Positions 1-7,726 are shown, numbered from the stretch's first letter. The stretch is DNA of 64,000 nucleotides from Rhizobium sp. 2MFCol3.1 (GCF_000377565.1 NZ_KB898375.1:1-64000), one strand, 5' to 3'. Program-made: numbers and translations. Notes: generated by a model from the letters alone, not told the origin.

Positions 1-55
1 CGAGATGGCTTTTGCCGACATCGATTCCGGCACAGATCATGCTATTATCGGTCAT
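1..55 (-). CDS. IS110-family transposase, N-terminal fragment cut by window edge
   Basis: The minus strand from 55 down reads MTDNSMICAGIDVGKSHL and runs off the window. The sequence GIDVGKSHL is the opening strand of the DEDD (RuvC-like) catalytic domain of IS110-family transposases, and the Asp in GIDVG is the first catalytic acidic residue of that family. The remainder of the enzyme, including the C-terminal serine-containing Tnp2 domain, lies outside the window. The family identification rests on this short but characteristic motif and on the non-coding end that follows it. Confidence 0.75.
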   Translation of the reverse strand, partial: MTDNSMICAGIDVGKSHL

Positions 56-241
56 CTTCGTCGTCCCTGTCTTGGATACGAACCCCAAGGTTCCTGCAAC
101 CACACGGGCCTGATGAAGAGCCGGTTGCGATCCTGCTCCCCACAGCCCCGAACGGCTGAGAAGGTGACGATCCGACAACCAGCTGCCGGGCGGGTGGCCA
201 CCCGCCCGGCAGAAACAACTATCTCATATTTTGATCATCCA
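56..241 (-). ncRNA. Candidate bridge RNA region of the IS110-family element
   Basis: IS110-group elements are known to encode a structured bridge RNA in the end upstream of the transposase, which pairs with target and donor DNA. This 186-bp stretch has the right place and size. It contains a perfect 26-bp palindrome at 185-210 (arms GCCGGGCGGGTGG and its complement) and a smaller stem around 136-152 (CAGCC...GGCTG on the minus strand). No open frame of note is present. The RNA ends and guide loops cannot be fixed from one copy, so this is inference from position and structure. Confidence 0.35.
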
Positions 242-271
242 AGAAGGTGCCCGAAGGGCGGATGAGGGGGC
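242..271. repeat. Half of a RIME-like intergenic palindrome, interrupted by the IS
   Basis: This stretch matches the CCCCTCATCCGCCCTTTGGGCACCTTCT portion of the repeat at 12856-12964 (given here in two blocks: CCCCTCATCCGCCC and TTTGGGCACCTTCT), with one T-to-C change. The expected continuation, CCCCGCTGGGGAGAAGG, is missing and replaced by the insertion sequence. The other half should lie beyond the far end of the IS, outside the window. Confidence 0.65.
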
Positions 272-1051
272 CACTGGCGCTGACATTAGCCATTTTCAAA
301 ACTCCCACCCCACAAAACAACATGCCTCTACCCCGGCAGGTTTTACCCCCGGTTGATACGGCACTGGTTCGGACGGGGCGCCAGAAGCTGCCTCGTAAAT
401 AGTTTAGTTTTATTGACACCTTCCGGCGCCCCGTTCGGCGGTCTGCTATCGTGTCCTGGTTCCTTTACCGGGTGATCGGCATCTTTTCAGAGATATGCTC
501 GCGGGATTGTTCTTGTTCTTGAGGCTTTCGCTTCCCGGGCATCCCGAATGGGCCGTCTTGATCGACGCCGGGAGGGCCTCCGCGGACCTGTCGCCCGCAG
601 CACCCCGGCGCCGTTCCGCAAAACCCTTTTGAGGCTCCACGGTCGGCCAGTCGCCGTCCCTTATGTGCATAGGCGCGTGGTGTCGGCGAACCGACCTTCG
701 TACCCGCACACCAGCTCTTCACTGGCGGGACCATTCCGCGACGCCCCTCGTTTCACCCTGCGTCAGGGGTTTCCCGAAAGCGCCGGTCCCATCTCGCCGG
801 TAACGCAACCGGTGTATCCGAAGACGGGACGGGGTGAGTTTGGCGCAGGCGGTGGGTATGGGGAAAATGTGTGGTGTAAGTGGTTGATATTTGGGATGTG
901 GGGGTGTGGTTGCGAGGAGCAACGCTGGCATGCGCGACGTGATCGACTAGTGATGATCACTACCGGGCCTAAGCGGTCGTCAATTCATTGACGATCAAGC
1001 CGCCACGATCTCTAAATGCTGGGGATCAATGACATGCGAGGAACCTGAGAT
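272..1051. other. Gene-poor stretch, no supported gene
   Basis: No frame here has a convincing start, ribosome binding site and product. Short frames overlap on both strands between 446 and 734, but none matches a family I recognise. The part around 830-930 is unusually G-rich on the plus strand. The stretch holds a strong hairpin (372-437) and a weak inverted repeat (GTGATC at 939-944 with GATCAC at 955-960) shortly before the VOC gene. Confidence 0.5.
372..437. repeat. Imperfect 18-bp inverted repeat forming a long hairpin
   Basis: CGGACGGGGCGCCAGAAG at about 372-389 pairs with CTTCCGGCGCCCCGTTCG at about 420-437 with two wobble-type mismatches, around a loop of about 30 bases that is AT-rich. 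It could be a transcription terminator, a small RNA stem or the end of an unknown element. No T-run follows directly on either strand. Confidence 0.45.
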
Positions 1052-1441
1052 TTGCAACCTTTGACAATCCGCGTCGCGCGACCAAGTGATGATTTGGAAG
1101 CCCTTCGCCAGTTCTACTGTGCCGGTCTCGGCCTCGAGTTGCTTTACGAGTTCGCAGGACACGATGGCTTTGACGGCATGATGGTCGGCCAGCGTGGGGT
1201 TCCGTATCACTTTGAGTTCACCAAGAAGGTAGGGCACCCTGTCGGCCGTGCCCCGACCGAAGACAACTTGATCGTCTTCTATATTCCTGATCCGATTGAA
1301 TGGAATGCATCCGTCGACCGTATGGTCGCGTCTGGGTTCCCGCCTGTTACCGCGCTTAATCCCTATTGGGATCGAAACGGGAAAACCTTCGAAGACCCAG
1401 ACGGCTACAGAGTTGTTCTCCAAAACGCTGCTTGGGATTAG
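1052..1441 (+). CDS. VOC (glyoxalase/bleomycin resistance) family protein
   Basis: This 129-residue protein has the paired beta-alpha-beta-beta-beta layout of the vicinal oxygen chelate fold. The first half opens with RVARPSDDLEALRQFYCAGL and the second half ends with the typical FEDPDGYRVVLQN motif, whose Glu/Asp region often supplies a metal ligand. The nearest in-frame start is a TTG at 1052, preceded by GAGGA about ten bases upstream; the ATG at 1034 is in another frame and stops at once. The substrate cannot be deduced. It stands alone between a gene-poor stretch and an intergenic repeat. Confidence 0.8.
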   Translation: MQPLTIRVARPSDDLEALRQFYCAGLGLELLYEFAGHDGFDGMMVGQRGVPYHFEFTKKVGHPVGRAPTEDNLIVFYIPDPIEWNASVDRMVASGFPPVTALNPYWDRNGKTFEDPDGYRVVLQNAAWD

Positions 1442-1487
1442 GCCCATGACAATGAGCCCGATTGACTGATCGTCGGTTCTAAAGTGT

Positions 1488-1606
1488 GGCCCCCTCACCC
1501 TACCCTCTCCCCGAGGGGAGAGGGGGATGGCGCAGAGGCTGCCGCTCTTCCCTTCTCCCCTCGGGGAGAAGATGCCGGTAGGCAGATGAGGGGGCGGCTG
1601 GCGCTC
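1488..1606. repeat. RIME-like intergenic palindromic repeat
   Basis: Two hairpins (CTCTCCCCGAGGGGAGAG and CTTCTCCCCTCGGGGAGAAG) sit between the outward arms CCCCCTCACCCTACC and GGCAGATGAGGGGG. The same modules recur at 3590-3742 and 12856-12964. The copy lies between convergent genes and ends with CGGCTGGCGCTCAG, a tail also seen in altered form beside the IS-interrupted copy near 275. Confidence 0.75.
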
Positions 1607-1639
1607 AGTCGGCTGCTTGATCAAGCCTCCTCGGCGCGT

Positions 1640-2521
1640 TTACCCCCCGCCCAACCTCTCCGCCACCTCAAACAGCGCCGGCACCGCCGGATTGCTCGAC
1701 GCAGCCGACGCACAAAGAACGATGTCGAACTCCGGTGCATCCAAAATCGGCCGCGAGACCAGCCCTTCCGCCAGATCCGCACACAAAGACTGCGGAATCA
1801 GTGCGATGCCCAGGCCTTCGGCGACGAGGCGGATGATGGTGTGCTGCAGGCGGGGTTCGAGGGCGAAGTGCGGGACGACGCCTGGGGAGGCGCAGTAGTT
1901 GCGGATGGCGTCGCGGAGCGTCGGCGTCACGCTTGCGGGGGCGGCGATCAGGCGTTCGCTTGCGAGGTCCGTTGGGCCGGCGATCTCGAGTTTCGCCAGG
2001 CGGTGATCTCGCGGCACGATCAGGCGCAGGCGGTCGCGGGCGAGAAGCGTGGTGCGCAGATGCGTGGCCGGGCTGCCGCCGAAGGTGACGGCGGCGTCGA
2101 GGCGGCCTTCGATCAGCATCTCCTCGATATCGGTGGGTATGCGCTCCTCGAGCACGAGGCGGACATCGGGGCGCTTTTCGGAATACAATCGCACCAGCGC
2201 CGGGACGACGCTGTAGGCGGCGTTCATCATGAAGCCGAGCTTCAATTCGCCCTTCACGCCCGATGCGACCAGCTGCACATCGCGGCAGGCGGCGTCAAAA
2301 CGCTCGAGCACCGCGCGGCACTCCTCGAGAAAATGCCGGCCCGCCGCCGTCAGCGCGACGTTGCGGGAATTACGCTCGAAAAGGCGGGCGCCGAGCGTCT
2401 TCTCGATCGCGGCGATCTGCCGGCTGAAGGGAGGCTGGCTCATGTTCATGCGGGCCGCCGCGTGGCCGAAGTGCAAGGTCTCAGCGAGCGCCACGAAGTA
2501 GCGCATGTGGCGCGTGTCCAT
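1640..2521 (-). CDS. LysR-family transcriptional regulator
   Basis: The 293-residue protein starts with MDTRHMRYFVALAETLHFG and an N-terminal winged helix-turn-helix (about residues 1-60, with AAARMNMSQPPFSRQIAAIE as the recognition region), followed by a LysR substrate-binding domain (about 90-290). The length is normal for the family. It is divergent from the AEC transporter gene at 2621, with 99 bases between start codons that contain two inverted repeats, so it probably controls that transporter and itself. The inducer is unknown. Confidence 0.9.
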   Translation of the reverse strand: MDTRHMRYFVALAETLHFGHAAARMNMSQPPFSRQIAAIEKTLGARLFERNSRNVALTAAGRHFLEECRAVLERFDAACRDVQLVASGVKGELKLGFMMNAAYSVVPALVRLYSEKRPDVRLVLEERIPTDIEEMLIEGRLDAAVTFGGSPATHLRTTLLARDRLRLIVPRDHRLAKLEIAGPTDLASERLIAAPASVTPTLRDAIRNYCASPGVVPHFALEPRLQHTIIRLVAEGLGIALIPQSLCADLAEGLVSRPILDAPEFDIVLCASAASSNPAVPALFEVAERLGGG

Positions 2522-2524
2522 TTC

Positions 2525-2578
2525 ATACCTCTGAGGTATCGATCAGCGATGATATCGACATTGGATTATATCGATATC
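2525..2578. promoter_or_regulatory. Two inverted repeats in the LysR/transporter divergent region
   Basis: ATACCTCTGAGGTAT at 2525-2539 is a perfect palindrome with a 3-base centre. GATATCGA at 2551-2558 pairs with TCGATATC at 2571-2578 across 12 bases. Both fit the pattern of LysR-type regulators, which usually bind a recognition site near their own gene and a second activation site nearer the target promoter. Confidence 0.5.
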
Positions 2579-2620
2579 AGGGGCTAGACAATGGTCTTTG
2601 CAACCTGAGTTCCCTCCCCA

Positions 2621-3559
2621 ATGCTGACCAATCTCCTCATCGTGCTCCCGATCTTCGCGCTGATCCTGACCGGATGGATCGCGCGCAAGACCGACGCGCT
2701 CGGCCCCAATGCGACGCGCGAGGTGAACCGGCTGGTGGTCTATCTGGCGCTGCCGGCCCTGCTCTTCGACATCATGGCCAACGCGAAGCTATCGCAGATC
2801 TGGCAGCCGGGTTTCATCCTCGCCTTCACCTCGGGCTGCGCCATCATCTTTTGCGCGACGCTCTGGTGGCGGATGGCGAAGGGCCGGCATCTGGCGGATG
2901 CGGCGATCGACAGCCTCAACGCCAGCTACGCCAATACGGGGTTCGTGGGCTTTCCGCTGGTGCTCTCGATCGTCGGCGATAACGGCATGGCGCCGACGCT
3001 GATCGCGACGATCGTCACCGTCTGCGTGCTCTTCGCCGTCGCCATCGTCTTGATCGAGGGCGGGCTGCAATCGGAGACGCGGCGGCGCGATATTGCCCGG
3101 AAGACATTCCTGTCGCTCGCCAAAAACCCGCTTTTGATCGCGCCGGTGCTGGGGGCGCTGTTCATGGTCTCGGGCGTTTCGCTGCCGGCGCCGGTGCATG
3201 CGTTTCTAAAACTTCTCGGCGGGGCCGCCTCGCCCTGCGCGCTGATTGCGCTTGGGTTGTTTCTAGCGGGATCAAAGGCCGGGGCGGCGACCGAGCGGGC
3301 GGCGACTGCGGGGATTCTGGTCGGGCTGAAGCTGGTTGCGCAGCCTTTGGTGACATGGGTCATAGCCGGGCCGCTGCTGCATTTGCCGCCGGTTGCGGTG
3401 CATACCTGCGTGTTGCTCGCGGCGCTGCCGACGGGGACTGGGCCGTTCATGCTGGCGGAGTTTTATGGGCGCGAGGCGAGTTTGACCGGGCGTGTGGTGC
3501 TGGCTTCGACGGTGCTGTCGATTGGGACGATTTCGGCTTATCTGGCGGTGGCGGGGTGA
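2621..3559 (+). CDS. AEC-family transporter (auxin efflux carrier superfamily)
   Basis: The 312-residue protein is almost wholly hydrophobic, with about ten membrane segments and the N-terminal LPIFALILTGWIARK and Asn-containing SLNASYANTGFVGFPL motifs of AEC permeases. The C-terminal half contains KLVAQPLVTW and ALPTGTGPFMLAEFYG, also typical. Bacterial members export or import small organic acids such as malate or malonate, but the substrate here is not visible. The start ATG is preceded by a weak Shine-Dalgarno. The divergent LysR gene is the likely regulator. Confidence 0.87.
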   Translation: MLTNLLIVLPIFALILTGWIARKTDALGPNATREVNRLVVYLALPALLFDIMANAKLSQIWQPGFILAFTSGCAIIFCATLWWRMAKGRHLADAAIDSLNASYANTGFVGFPLVLSIVGDNGMAPTLIATIVTVCVLFAVAIVLIEGGLQSETRRRDIARKTFLSLAKNPLLIAPVLGALFMVSGVSLPAPVHAFLKLLGGAASPCALIALGLFLAGSKAGAATERAATAGILVGLKLVAQPLVTWVIAGPLLHLPPVAVHTCVLLAALPTGTGPFMLAEFYGREASLTGRVVLASTVLSIGTISAYLAVAG

Positions 3560-3589
3560 GGAATGATTGGGGCGAGCGGCCCGCCACGA

Positions 3590-3742
3590 GTCCCTTCTCC
3601 CCAGCGGGGAGAAGATGCCGGCAGGCAGATGAGGGGGGTGCGGGTGACAGGTCTAAGATAATGATTCTGATGGATAAGTTGGAGCCTGGAGCCCCCTCAT
3701 CCGACCCTTTGGGCCACCTTCTCCCCGCTGGGGAGAAGGGGA
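3590..3742. repeat. RIME-like intergenic palindromic repeat, paired copies
   Basis: Two modules face each other. CTTCTCCCCAGCGGGGAGAAG with GGCAGATGAGGGG lies on the left (about 3593-3639). CCCCTCATCCGACCC with CTTCTCCCCGCTGGGGAGAAG lies on the right (about 3691-3740). They are separated by about 50 unrelated bases. The unit lies between the convergent AEC transporter and rnhA genes and may act as a bidirectional terminator. Confidence 0.75.
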
Positions 3743-3769
3743 AGTCGAGCAAGGGAAGACGCCCCCGCC

Positions 3770-4210
3770 CTACCGCTTCTTGAACGGCTCCATGCCCTTG
3801 CGCGCCAACTCATCGGCGCGTTCGTTTTCCGGGTGGCCGGCGTGGCCCTTGACCCAGTGCCACTTGACCTTGTGGCGCTGGTTGGCGGCGTCGAGAGCCT
3901 GCCAGAGTTCGCCGTTCTTCACCGGCTTCTTGTCCGCGGTTTTCCAGCCGTTCTTCTTCCAGCCGAAGATCCACTTGGAGATGCCGTCCATGACGTATTT
4001 GCTGTCGGTGTGGAGATCCACCTCGCAGGCGCTCTTTAGCGCCGTCAGCGCCGAGATGGCGGCAAGCAGCTCCATGCGGTTGTTGGTGGTTTCCGCCTCG
4101 CCGCCGCAGAGCTCCTTTTCGACCTCGCCATAGCGCAGCACCGCGCCCCAGCCGCCGGGGCCGGGATTTCCGGAGCAGGCGCCGTCGGTGTAGATGTCGA
4201 CGTGCTTCAT
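3770..4210 (-). CDS. rnhA: Ribonuclease HI
   Basis: The 146-residue enzyme degrades the RNA strand of RNA-DNA hybrids. All four catalytic acidic residues are visible in order: Asp in YTDGACSGNPG near the N-terminus, Glu in NNRMELLAA, Asp in LHTDSKYV and Asp in NERADELARKG near the C-terminus. WHWVKGHAGHPENE is the usual C-terminal active-site loop. Its ATG overlaps the stop of thrB by four bases, so the two are translationally coupled, as in other rhizobia. Confidence 0.97.
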   Translation of the reverse strand: MKHVDIYTDGACSGNPGPGGWGAVLRYGEVEKELCGGEAETTNNRMELLAAISALTALKSACEVDLHTDSKYVMDGISKWIFGWKKNGWKTADKKPVKNGELWQALDAANQRHKVKWHWVKGHAGHPENERADELARKGMEPFKKR

Positions 4211-5172
4211 GGCGTGAGCCCGTATTCGGCGGCGGATTTGATCTGCCGGTGGAAGCGCAGCTTGCGCAGGTATTCGAGCGGGTCCTTCTTCGTCACCATC
4301 GCGCCTTCCGGCGTCATCAGCCAGTCGTAGAGGCGAGTGAGGAAGAAGCGCAGCGCCGAGCCGCGCGAGAGGATCGGGAGCGCCGCCAGTTCGGCGTCGC
4401 TGAGCGGCCGCACGCTGGTATAGCCTTCGAGCATCGCCATGCCTTTGGTGATGTTATAGGCGCCGTCCTTTTCGAAGCACCAGGCGTTGAGGATGATCGA
4501 GACGTCGTAGGCGAGCAGATCGTTGCAAGCGAAGTAGAAATCGATCAGGCCCGAGAGATCGTCGCCCAGGAAGAAGACGTTGTCGGGGAAGAGATCGGCG
4601 TGGATGACGCCGGAGGGGAGATCCTTCGGCCAATGCGCCGCGAGATGGTCGAGCTCGCCGCGGATTTCCGCCTGCAGGCCCTTCTCGACTTCGTCTGCAC
4701 GGGCTTGCGCCTTGTCCCACAGCACCTGCCAGCCATCGACGGAGAGCGCGTTGGGGCGCTTGAGCTCAAAACCTTCGCCGGCGATGTGCATGCGGGCCAG
4801 CGCTCTTCCGACTTCGCGGCAATGCCTGGCTTCCGGCTTGCGCAGCCACATGCCTTCGAGGAAGGAGATCAGCGCCGCGGGGCGGTCCGACAGCTGGCCG
4901 AGCAGCGCGCCATCCTTGCGCGGCAGCGGCAGCGGGCAGGACAGGCCGCGGGCGGAAAGATGCTGCATCAGGCCGAGGAAGAACGGCAGGTCGGTCTTTT
5001 CGACGCGCTTTTCGTAGAGCGTCAGGATCAGCGGGTCCTTCGACGTGTGCAGCAGGAAGTTGCTGTTTTCGACGCCCTCGGCGATGCCCTTGTAGGACAA
5101 GAGCGTGCCGGCATCATATTCCGTCAGGAACCACTTCAGATCGTCTTCGGAGATATCGGTGTAGACTGCCAA
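4207..5172 (-). CDS. thrB: Homoserine kinase (aminoglycoside-phosphotransferase fold type)
   Basis: The 321-residue protein phosphorylates homoserine in threonine synthesis. It begins MAVYTDISEDDLKWFLTEYD and has the kinase-like ThrB signature: GIAEGVENSNFLL, the catalytic HADLFPDNVFF loop near residue 190 and the metal-binding GLIDFYFA. This is the alphaproteobacterial ThrB with an APH fold, not the GHMP kinase of E. coli. It overlaps rnhA downstream. A 160-bp palindromic repeat separates it from ispH upstream. Confidence 0.95.
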   Translation of the reverse strand: MAVYTDISEDDLKWFLTEYDAGTLLSYKGIAEGVENSNFLLHTSKDPLILTLYEKRVEKTDLPFFLGLMQHLSARGLSCPLPLPRKDGALLGQLSDRPAALISFLEGMWLRKPEARHCREVGRALARMHIAGEGFELKRPNALSVDGWQVLWDKAQARADEVEKGLQAEIRGELDHLAAHWPKDLPSGVIHADLFPDNVFFLGDDLSGLIDFYFACNDLLAYDVSIILNAWCFEKDGAYNITKGMAMLEGYTSVRPLSDAELAALPILSRGSALRFFLTRLYDWLMTPEGAMVTKKDPLEYLRKLRFHRQIKSAAEYGLTP

Positions 5173-5228
5173 GGCGGGCTCTCGTTTTCAGTTTGGTGCT
5201 TCGGTCGGCTTCGGGCGGTGCAAATGAT

Positions 5229-5387
5229 ACCCCCCTCTGCCCTGCCGGGCATCTCCCCCACAAGGGGGGAGATTGGATGGGGTGAGCGTCTTCCCCAAAC
5301 AATTGTCGTTGGCGATGGCGCAGGGAGCAAGCGGCTGGCCGATCTCCCCCCTTGTGGGGGAGATGTCCGGCAGGACAGAGGGGGGTG
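5229..5387. repeat. Large inverted-repeat intergenic element (type B)
   Basis: The left arm ACCCCCCTCTGCCCTGCCGG (5229 on) continues through CATCTCCCCCACAAGGGGGG. The right arm, ending at 5387, is its near-exact complement, with about 65 bases between. The arms are over 40 bp and each contains its own hairpin (CCCCCACAAGGGGG). A closely similar element lies at 47428-47577. It lies between ispH and thrB on the transcribed strand, so it would fold in the mRNA if the two are co-transcribed. Confidence 0.8.
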
Positions 5388-5409
5388 GCCCCACCCTCCA
5401 GCCCAACGA

Positions 5410-6411
5410 TTACCCGTTCACGAACGCCATGTCCGCCGTCGTCAGCTCGATGTCGCGCAGTTCGCGGTTGACGAGGAAGTGCTCGTTTTCCTGAACAGTC
5501 TCGGCAAGCTCGACGCGGGCATCGAAACGGGCGCGAAACGCTTCGATGATCTCGTTGACGATGACCTCGGGGGCCGAGGCGCCGGCTGACAGGCCGAGCG
5601 TGCCGACGTGGCCGATATCGTCCCAATCGAGCTCGGAGGCGCGCTGTACCAGGATCGATTTCTTCGCCCCTGCCCTCAGCGCCACTTCGACGAGGCGCTT
5701 GGAATTGGACGAATTGGGCGCGCCGACGATGATGAAGAGATCGCAGCCGGGGGCCGCCTGTTTGACGACTTCCTGGCGGTTGGTCGTGGCGTAGCAGATC
5801 GAATCGGCCGCTGGCGCCGTCAGGTTCGGGAAACGCTCCTGCAGGCGGGCGATGACGCCGGCGGTGTCGTCGACCGAGAGCGTGGTCTGCGTGACATAGC
5901 CGAGATTGTCGGGATCGACGGGCTCGTAGAGATCGACGTCGGCGATGGTTTCGACCAGCGAGACGGCGCCTTCGGGCAGCTGGCCCATGGTGCCGATCAC
6001 TTCGGGGTGGCCGGCATGGCCGATCAGGACGACGTGGCGGCCGAGCTTGTTGTGGCGCATGGCCTGCTTGTGGACCTTGGAGACCAGCGGGCATGTGGCG
6101 TCGAGATAGAAGAGGTTGCGAGACGTCGCATCCTCGGGCACCGATTTCGGCACGCCATGGGCGGAAAAGACCACCGGCTGGGCGCGATGCTCTTCCGGGA
6201 TCTCGTTCAGCTCCTCGACGAAGACGGCGCCCTTGGCTTCCAGGCCTTCGACGACATAGCGGTTATGAACGATCTCGTGCCTGACATAGACGGGCGCGCC
6301 ATAGGATTTCAGCGCCAGAACGACGATCTGGATTGCCCGGTCGACGCCGGCGCAAAAGCCGCGCGGCCCGCAGAGCCTGATCGTCAGTGGAGGTTTCGCC
6401 GCAATATTCAT
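5410..6411 (-). CDS. ispH: 4-hydroxy-3-methylbut-2-enyl diphosphate reductase
   Basis: The 333-residue enzyme catalyses the last step of the MEP isoprenoid pathway. The three cysteines that hold the iron-sulfur cluster are visible in PRGFCAGVDRAI (about residue 20), YLDATCPLVSKVH and ADSICYATTNRQ. The GAPNSSNSKRL active-site loop and C-terminal GLSAGASAPEVIVNEI are also present. A ten-residue extension precedes the usual start, normal in rhizobia. The first enzyme of the pathway, dxs, is also in this window at 45436. Confidence 0.97.
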   Translation of the reverse strand: MNIAAKPPLTIRLCGPRGFCAGVDRAIQIVVLALKSYGAPVYVRHEIVHNRYVVEGLEAKGAVFVEELNEIPEEHRAQPVVFSAHGVPKSVPEDATSRNLFYLDATCPLVSKVHKQAMRHNKLGRHVVLIGHAGHPEVIGTMGQLPEGAVSLVETIADVDLYEPVDPDNLGYVTQTTLSVDDTAGVIARLQERFPNLTAPAADSICYATTNRQEVVKQAAPGCDLFIIVGAPNSSNSKRLVEVALRAGAKKSILVQRASELDWDDIGHVGTLGLSAGASAPEVIVNEIIEAFRARFDARVELAETVQENEHFLVNRELRDIELTTADMAFVNG

Positions 6412-6473
6412 GTCTTTTCCGGTTAATGCAGATGTGCGTCTCTAGCCCAATATAGGCACGAATTGAAGCGATA

Positions 6474-7229
6474 CTATTGCGCCGGCGGATTGCCGCGCTT
6501 GCGGAAGCGCGCGACGACGACGATCACGACCAGCGTGGCGGCCAGACCATACCAGGTGAAGGCGTATTGCAGGTGGTTGTTGGGCAGGTCGACCTCGGTG
6601 ACGCCGCCGATCGGCATGCCCTTGGGATTGGGCGTATCATCGGCATCGACGAAGAAGGGCACGACCGCGGCCTTGTCGAGCCCGGTGCTCGAGGCCATGA
6701 CGTCGAGGTCCTTCCAGTAGAAGATGTTCTTGGCGACGTCGTTATCAGGCACGATCCAGGAGGGCTTGCCTGATAGTTTGCTGCGGGCGAGACCGTTGAC
6801 GGTCTGCTCACCCGTCAGCTGGCCCTGCATGCGCATTTCCGGTTCCTTGTTGTCGTAGGGCACGAAGCCGCGATTGACGAAGACATCTCGGCCGTCGGAA
6901 AGCCGCAGCGGCGTGTAGACGTAAAAGCCGGTCTGGCCGCGCCAGGTGGCGAAGAAGTGGCGTTCGCGGCTGTTGTCGTAGACGCCGGACAAAGTGACAC
7001 GGCGGTATTCGATATCCCCGCCCTTGGCGGCCATGGCCTCGATATCGGAGAGCGGGACCACGGGGGCTGCGAGGCGCGCGGCGATATCGGCGAGCAGGCC
7101 TTCCTTCCAGTGCAGCCGCTCGACCTGCCAGGTGCCGAGCGCAATCAGGATGGCGAGTGCTACGAGAACCGCGATGGCGGTCAGGACGGATCGTGTGCGA
7201 CGGGGGGCGGCGGCTGTGGCATCAATCAC
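6474..7229 (-). CDS. SURF1-family cytochrome oxidase assembly protein
   Basis: The protein of about 251 residues has the SURF1 layout of an N-terminal membrane helix (LTAIAVLVALAILIALG), then GTWQVERLHWKEGLL, a periplasmic domain, and a C-terminal helix after NNHLQYAFTWYGLA. SURF1 helps insert heme a into subunit I of cytochrome aa3. I prefer the GTG at 7229, which overlaps the DUF983 stop and has AAGGA upstream. An ATG at 7253 would add eight residues but lacks a clear binding site. It belongs functionally with the cta genes at 13-18 kb. Confidence 0.92.
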   Translation of the reverse strand: MIDATAAAPRRTRSVLTAIAVLVALAILIALGTWQVERLHWKEGLLADIAARLAAPVVPLSDIEAMAAKGGDIEYRRVTLSGVYDNSRERHFFATWRGQTGFYVYTPLRLSDGRDVFVNRGFVPYDNKEPEMRMQGQLTGEQTVNGLARSKLSGKPSWIVPDNDVAKNIFYWKDLDVMASSTGLDKAAVVPFFVDADDTPNPKGMPIGGVTEVDLPNNHLQYAFTWYGLAATLVVIVVVARFRKRGNPPAQ

Positions 7230-7605
7230 GGGAGAGACGTCCTTCACGGGCATTGTGGCGATACTGCATGGCGATCAGGATGCCCTTGCACCAACGCAGC
7301 GCCAGCAGCGAGAGGATGATCGTCAGCGGCGCGAAGAGCAGGATATGCAGCCAGATCGGCGGCGAATAGTTCACTTCCAGCCACAGCACCGAGCCGATGA
7401 CGATGAAGCCGACGATCAGGATGACGAAGACGGCCGGGCCATCGCCGGCGTCGGCAAAGGCATAATCGAGACCGCAAGCGGCGCAACGCGGCTTCAGGCC
7501 CAGCAAACCATTGAAAAGCTTGCCATTGCCGCAGCGCGGGCAGCAGCCGCGCAGACCTGTTTTCAAAGAATCCACAGGCGGGAAATGCGCGCTGTCCTCG
7601 TTCAT
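7222..7605 (-). CDS. DUF983 family membrane protein
   Basis: The 127-residue protein has an N-terminal zinc-ribbon-like part with CPRCG (after GLRGC) and CAACG, then two membrane helices (AVFVILIVGFIVIGSVLWL and HILLFAPLTIILSLLAL). DUF983 genes regularly accompany cytochrome oxidase cta genes in alphaproteobacteria, but the molecular role is not established. The start has a very good GGGAGGA binding site. It overlaps the SURF1 gene. The divergent neighbour at 7727 shows that a junction with accessory DNA lies just upstream. Confidence 0.9.
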   Translation of the reverse strand: MNEDSAHFPPVDSLKTGLRGCCPRCGNGKLFNGLLGLKPRCAACGLDYAFADAGDGPAVFVILIVGFIVIGSVLWLEVNYSPPIWLHILLFAPLTIILSLLALRWCKGILIAMQYRHNAREGRLSRD

Positions 7606-7726
7606 GCTATCCTCCCGACGCGGTGAGTCACCGCCTTAAAGTCACCCATAATGTAATCGCAATACGAAGTGAAATGCCTGCGCGATTTCGCCTCACTGAT
7701 TCGCGCCAAACAAAAGAAGAAAATAT

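Larger units (their letters stand above)
1..241 (-). mobile_element. IS110-family insertion sequence, transposase-proximal end only
   Basis: The element begins outside the window and ends near 241. The boundary is inferred because a palindromic intergenic repeat, intact at 12856-12964, is cut at this point: its minus-strand text reads CACCTTCT and then changes to TGGATGATC. IS110-family elements usually lack terminal inverted repeats and leave a long non-coding end upstream of the transposase, as seen here (about 186 bp). The exact junction is uncertain by a few bases because a CT core may be shared between element and target. Confidence 0.6.

Noticed and set aside
446..734. Two overlapping minus-strand frames of 87 and 89 codons and a plus-strand frame of 147 codons
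   Set aside because: They overlap each other in different frames, have no clear binding site and encode Arg/Gly/Pro-rich text with no recognised domain. The conservation impression might be that of a repeated non-coding element.
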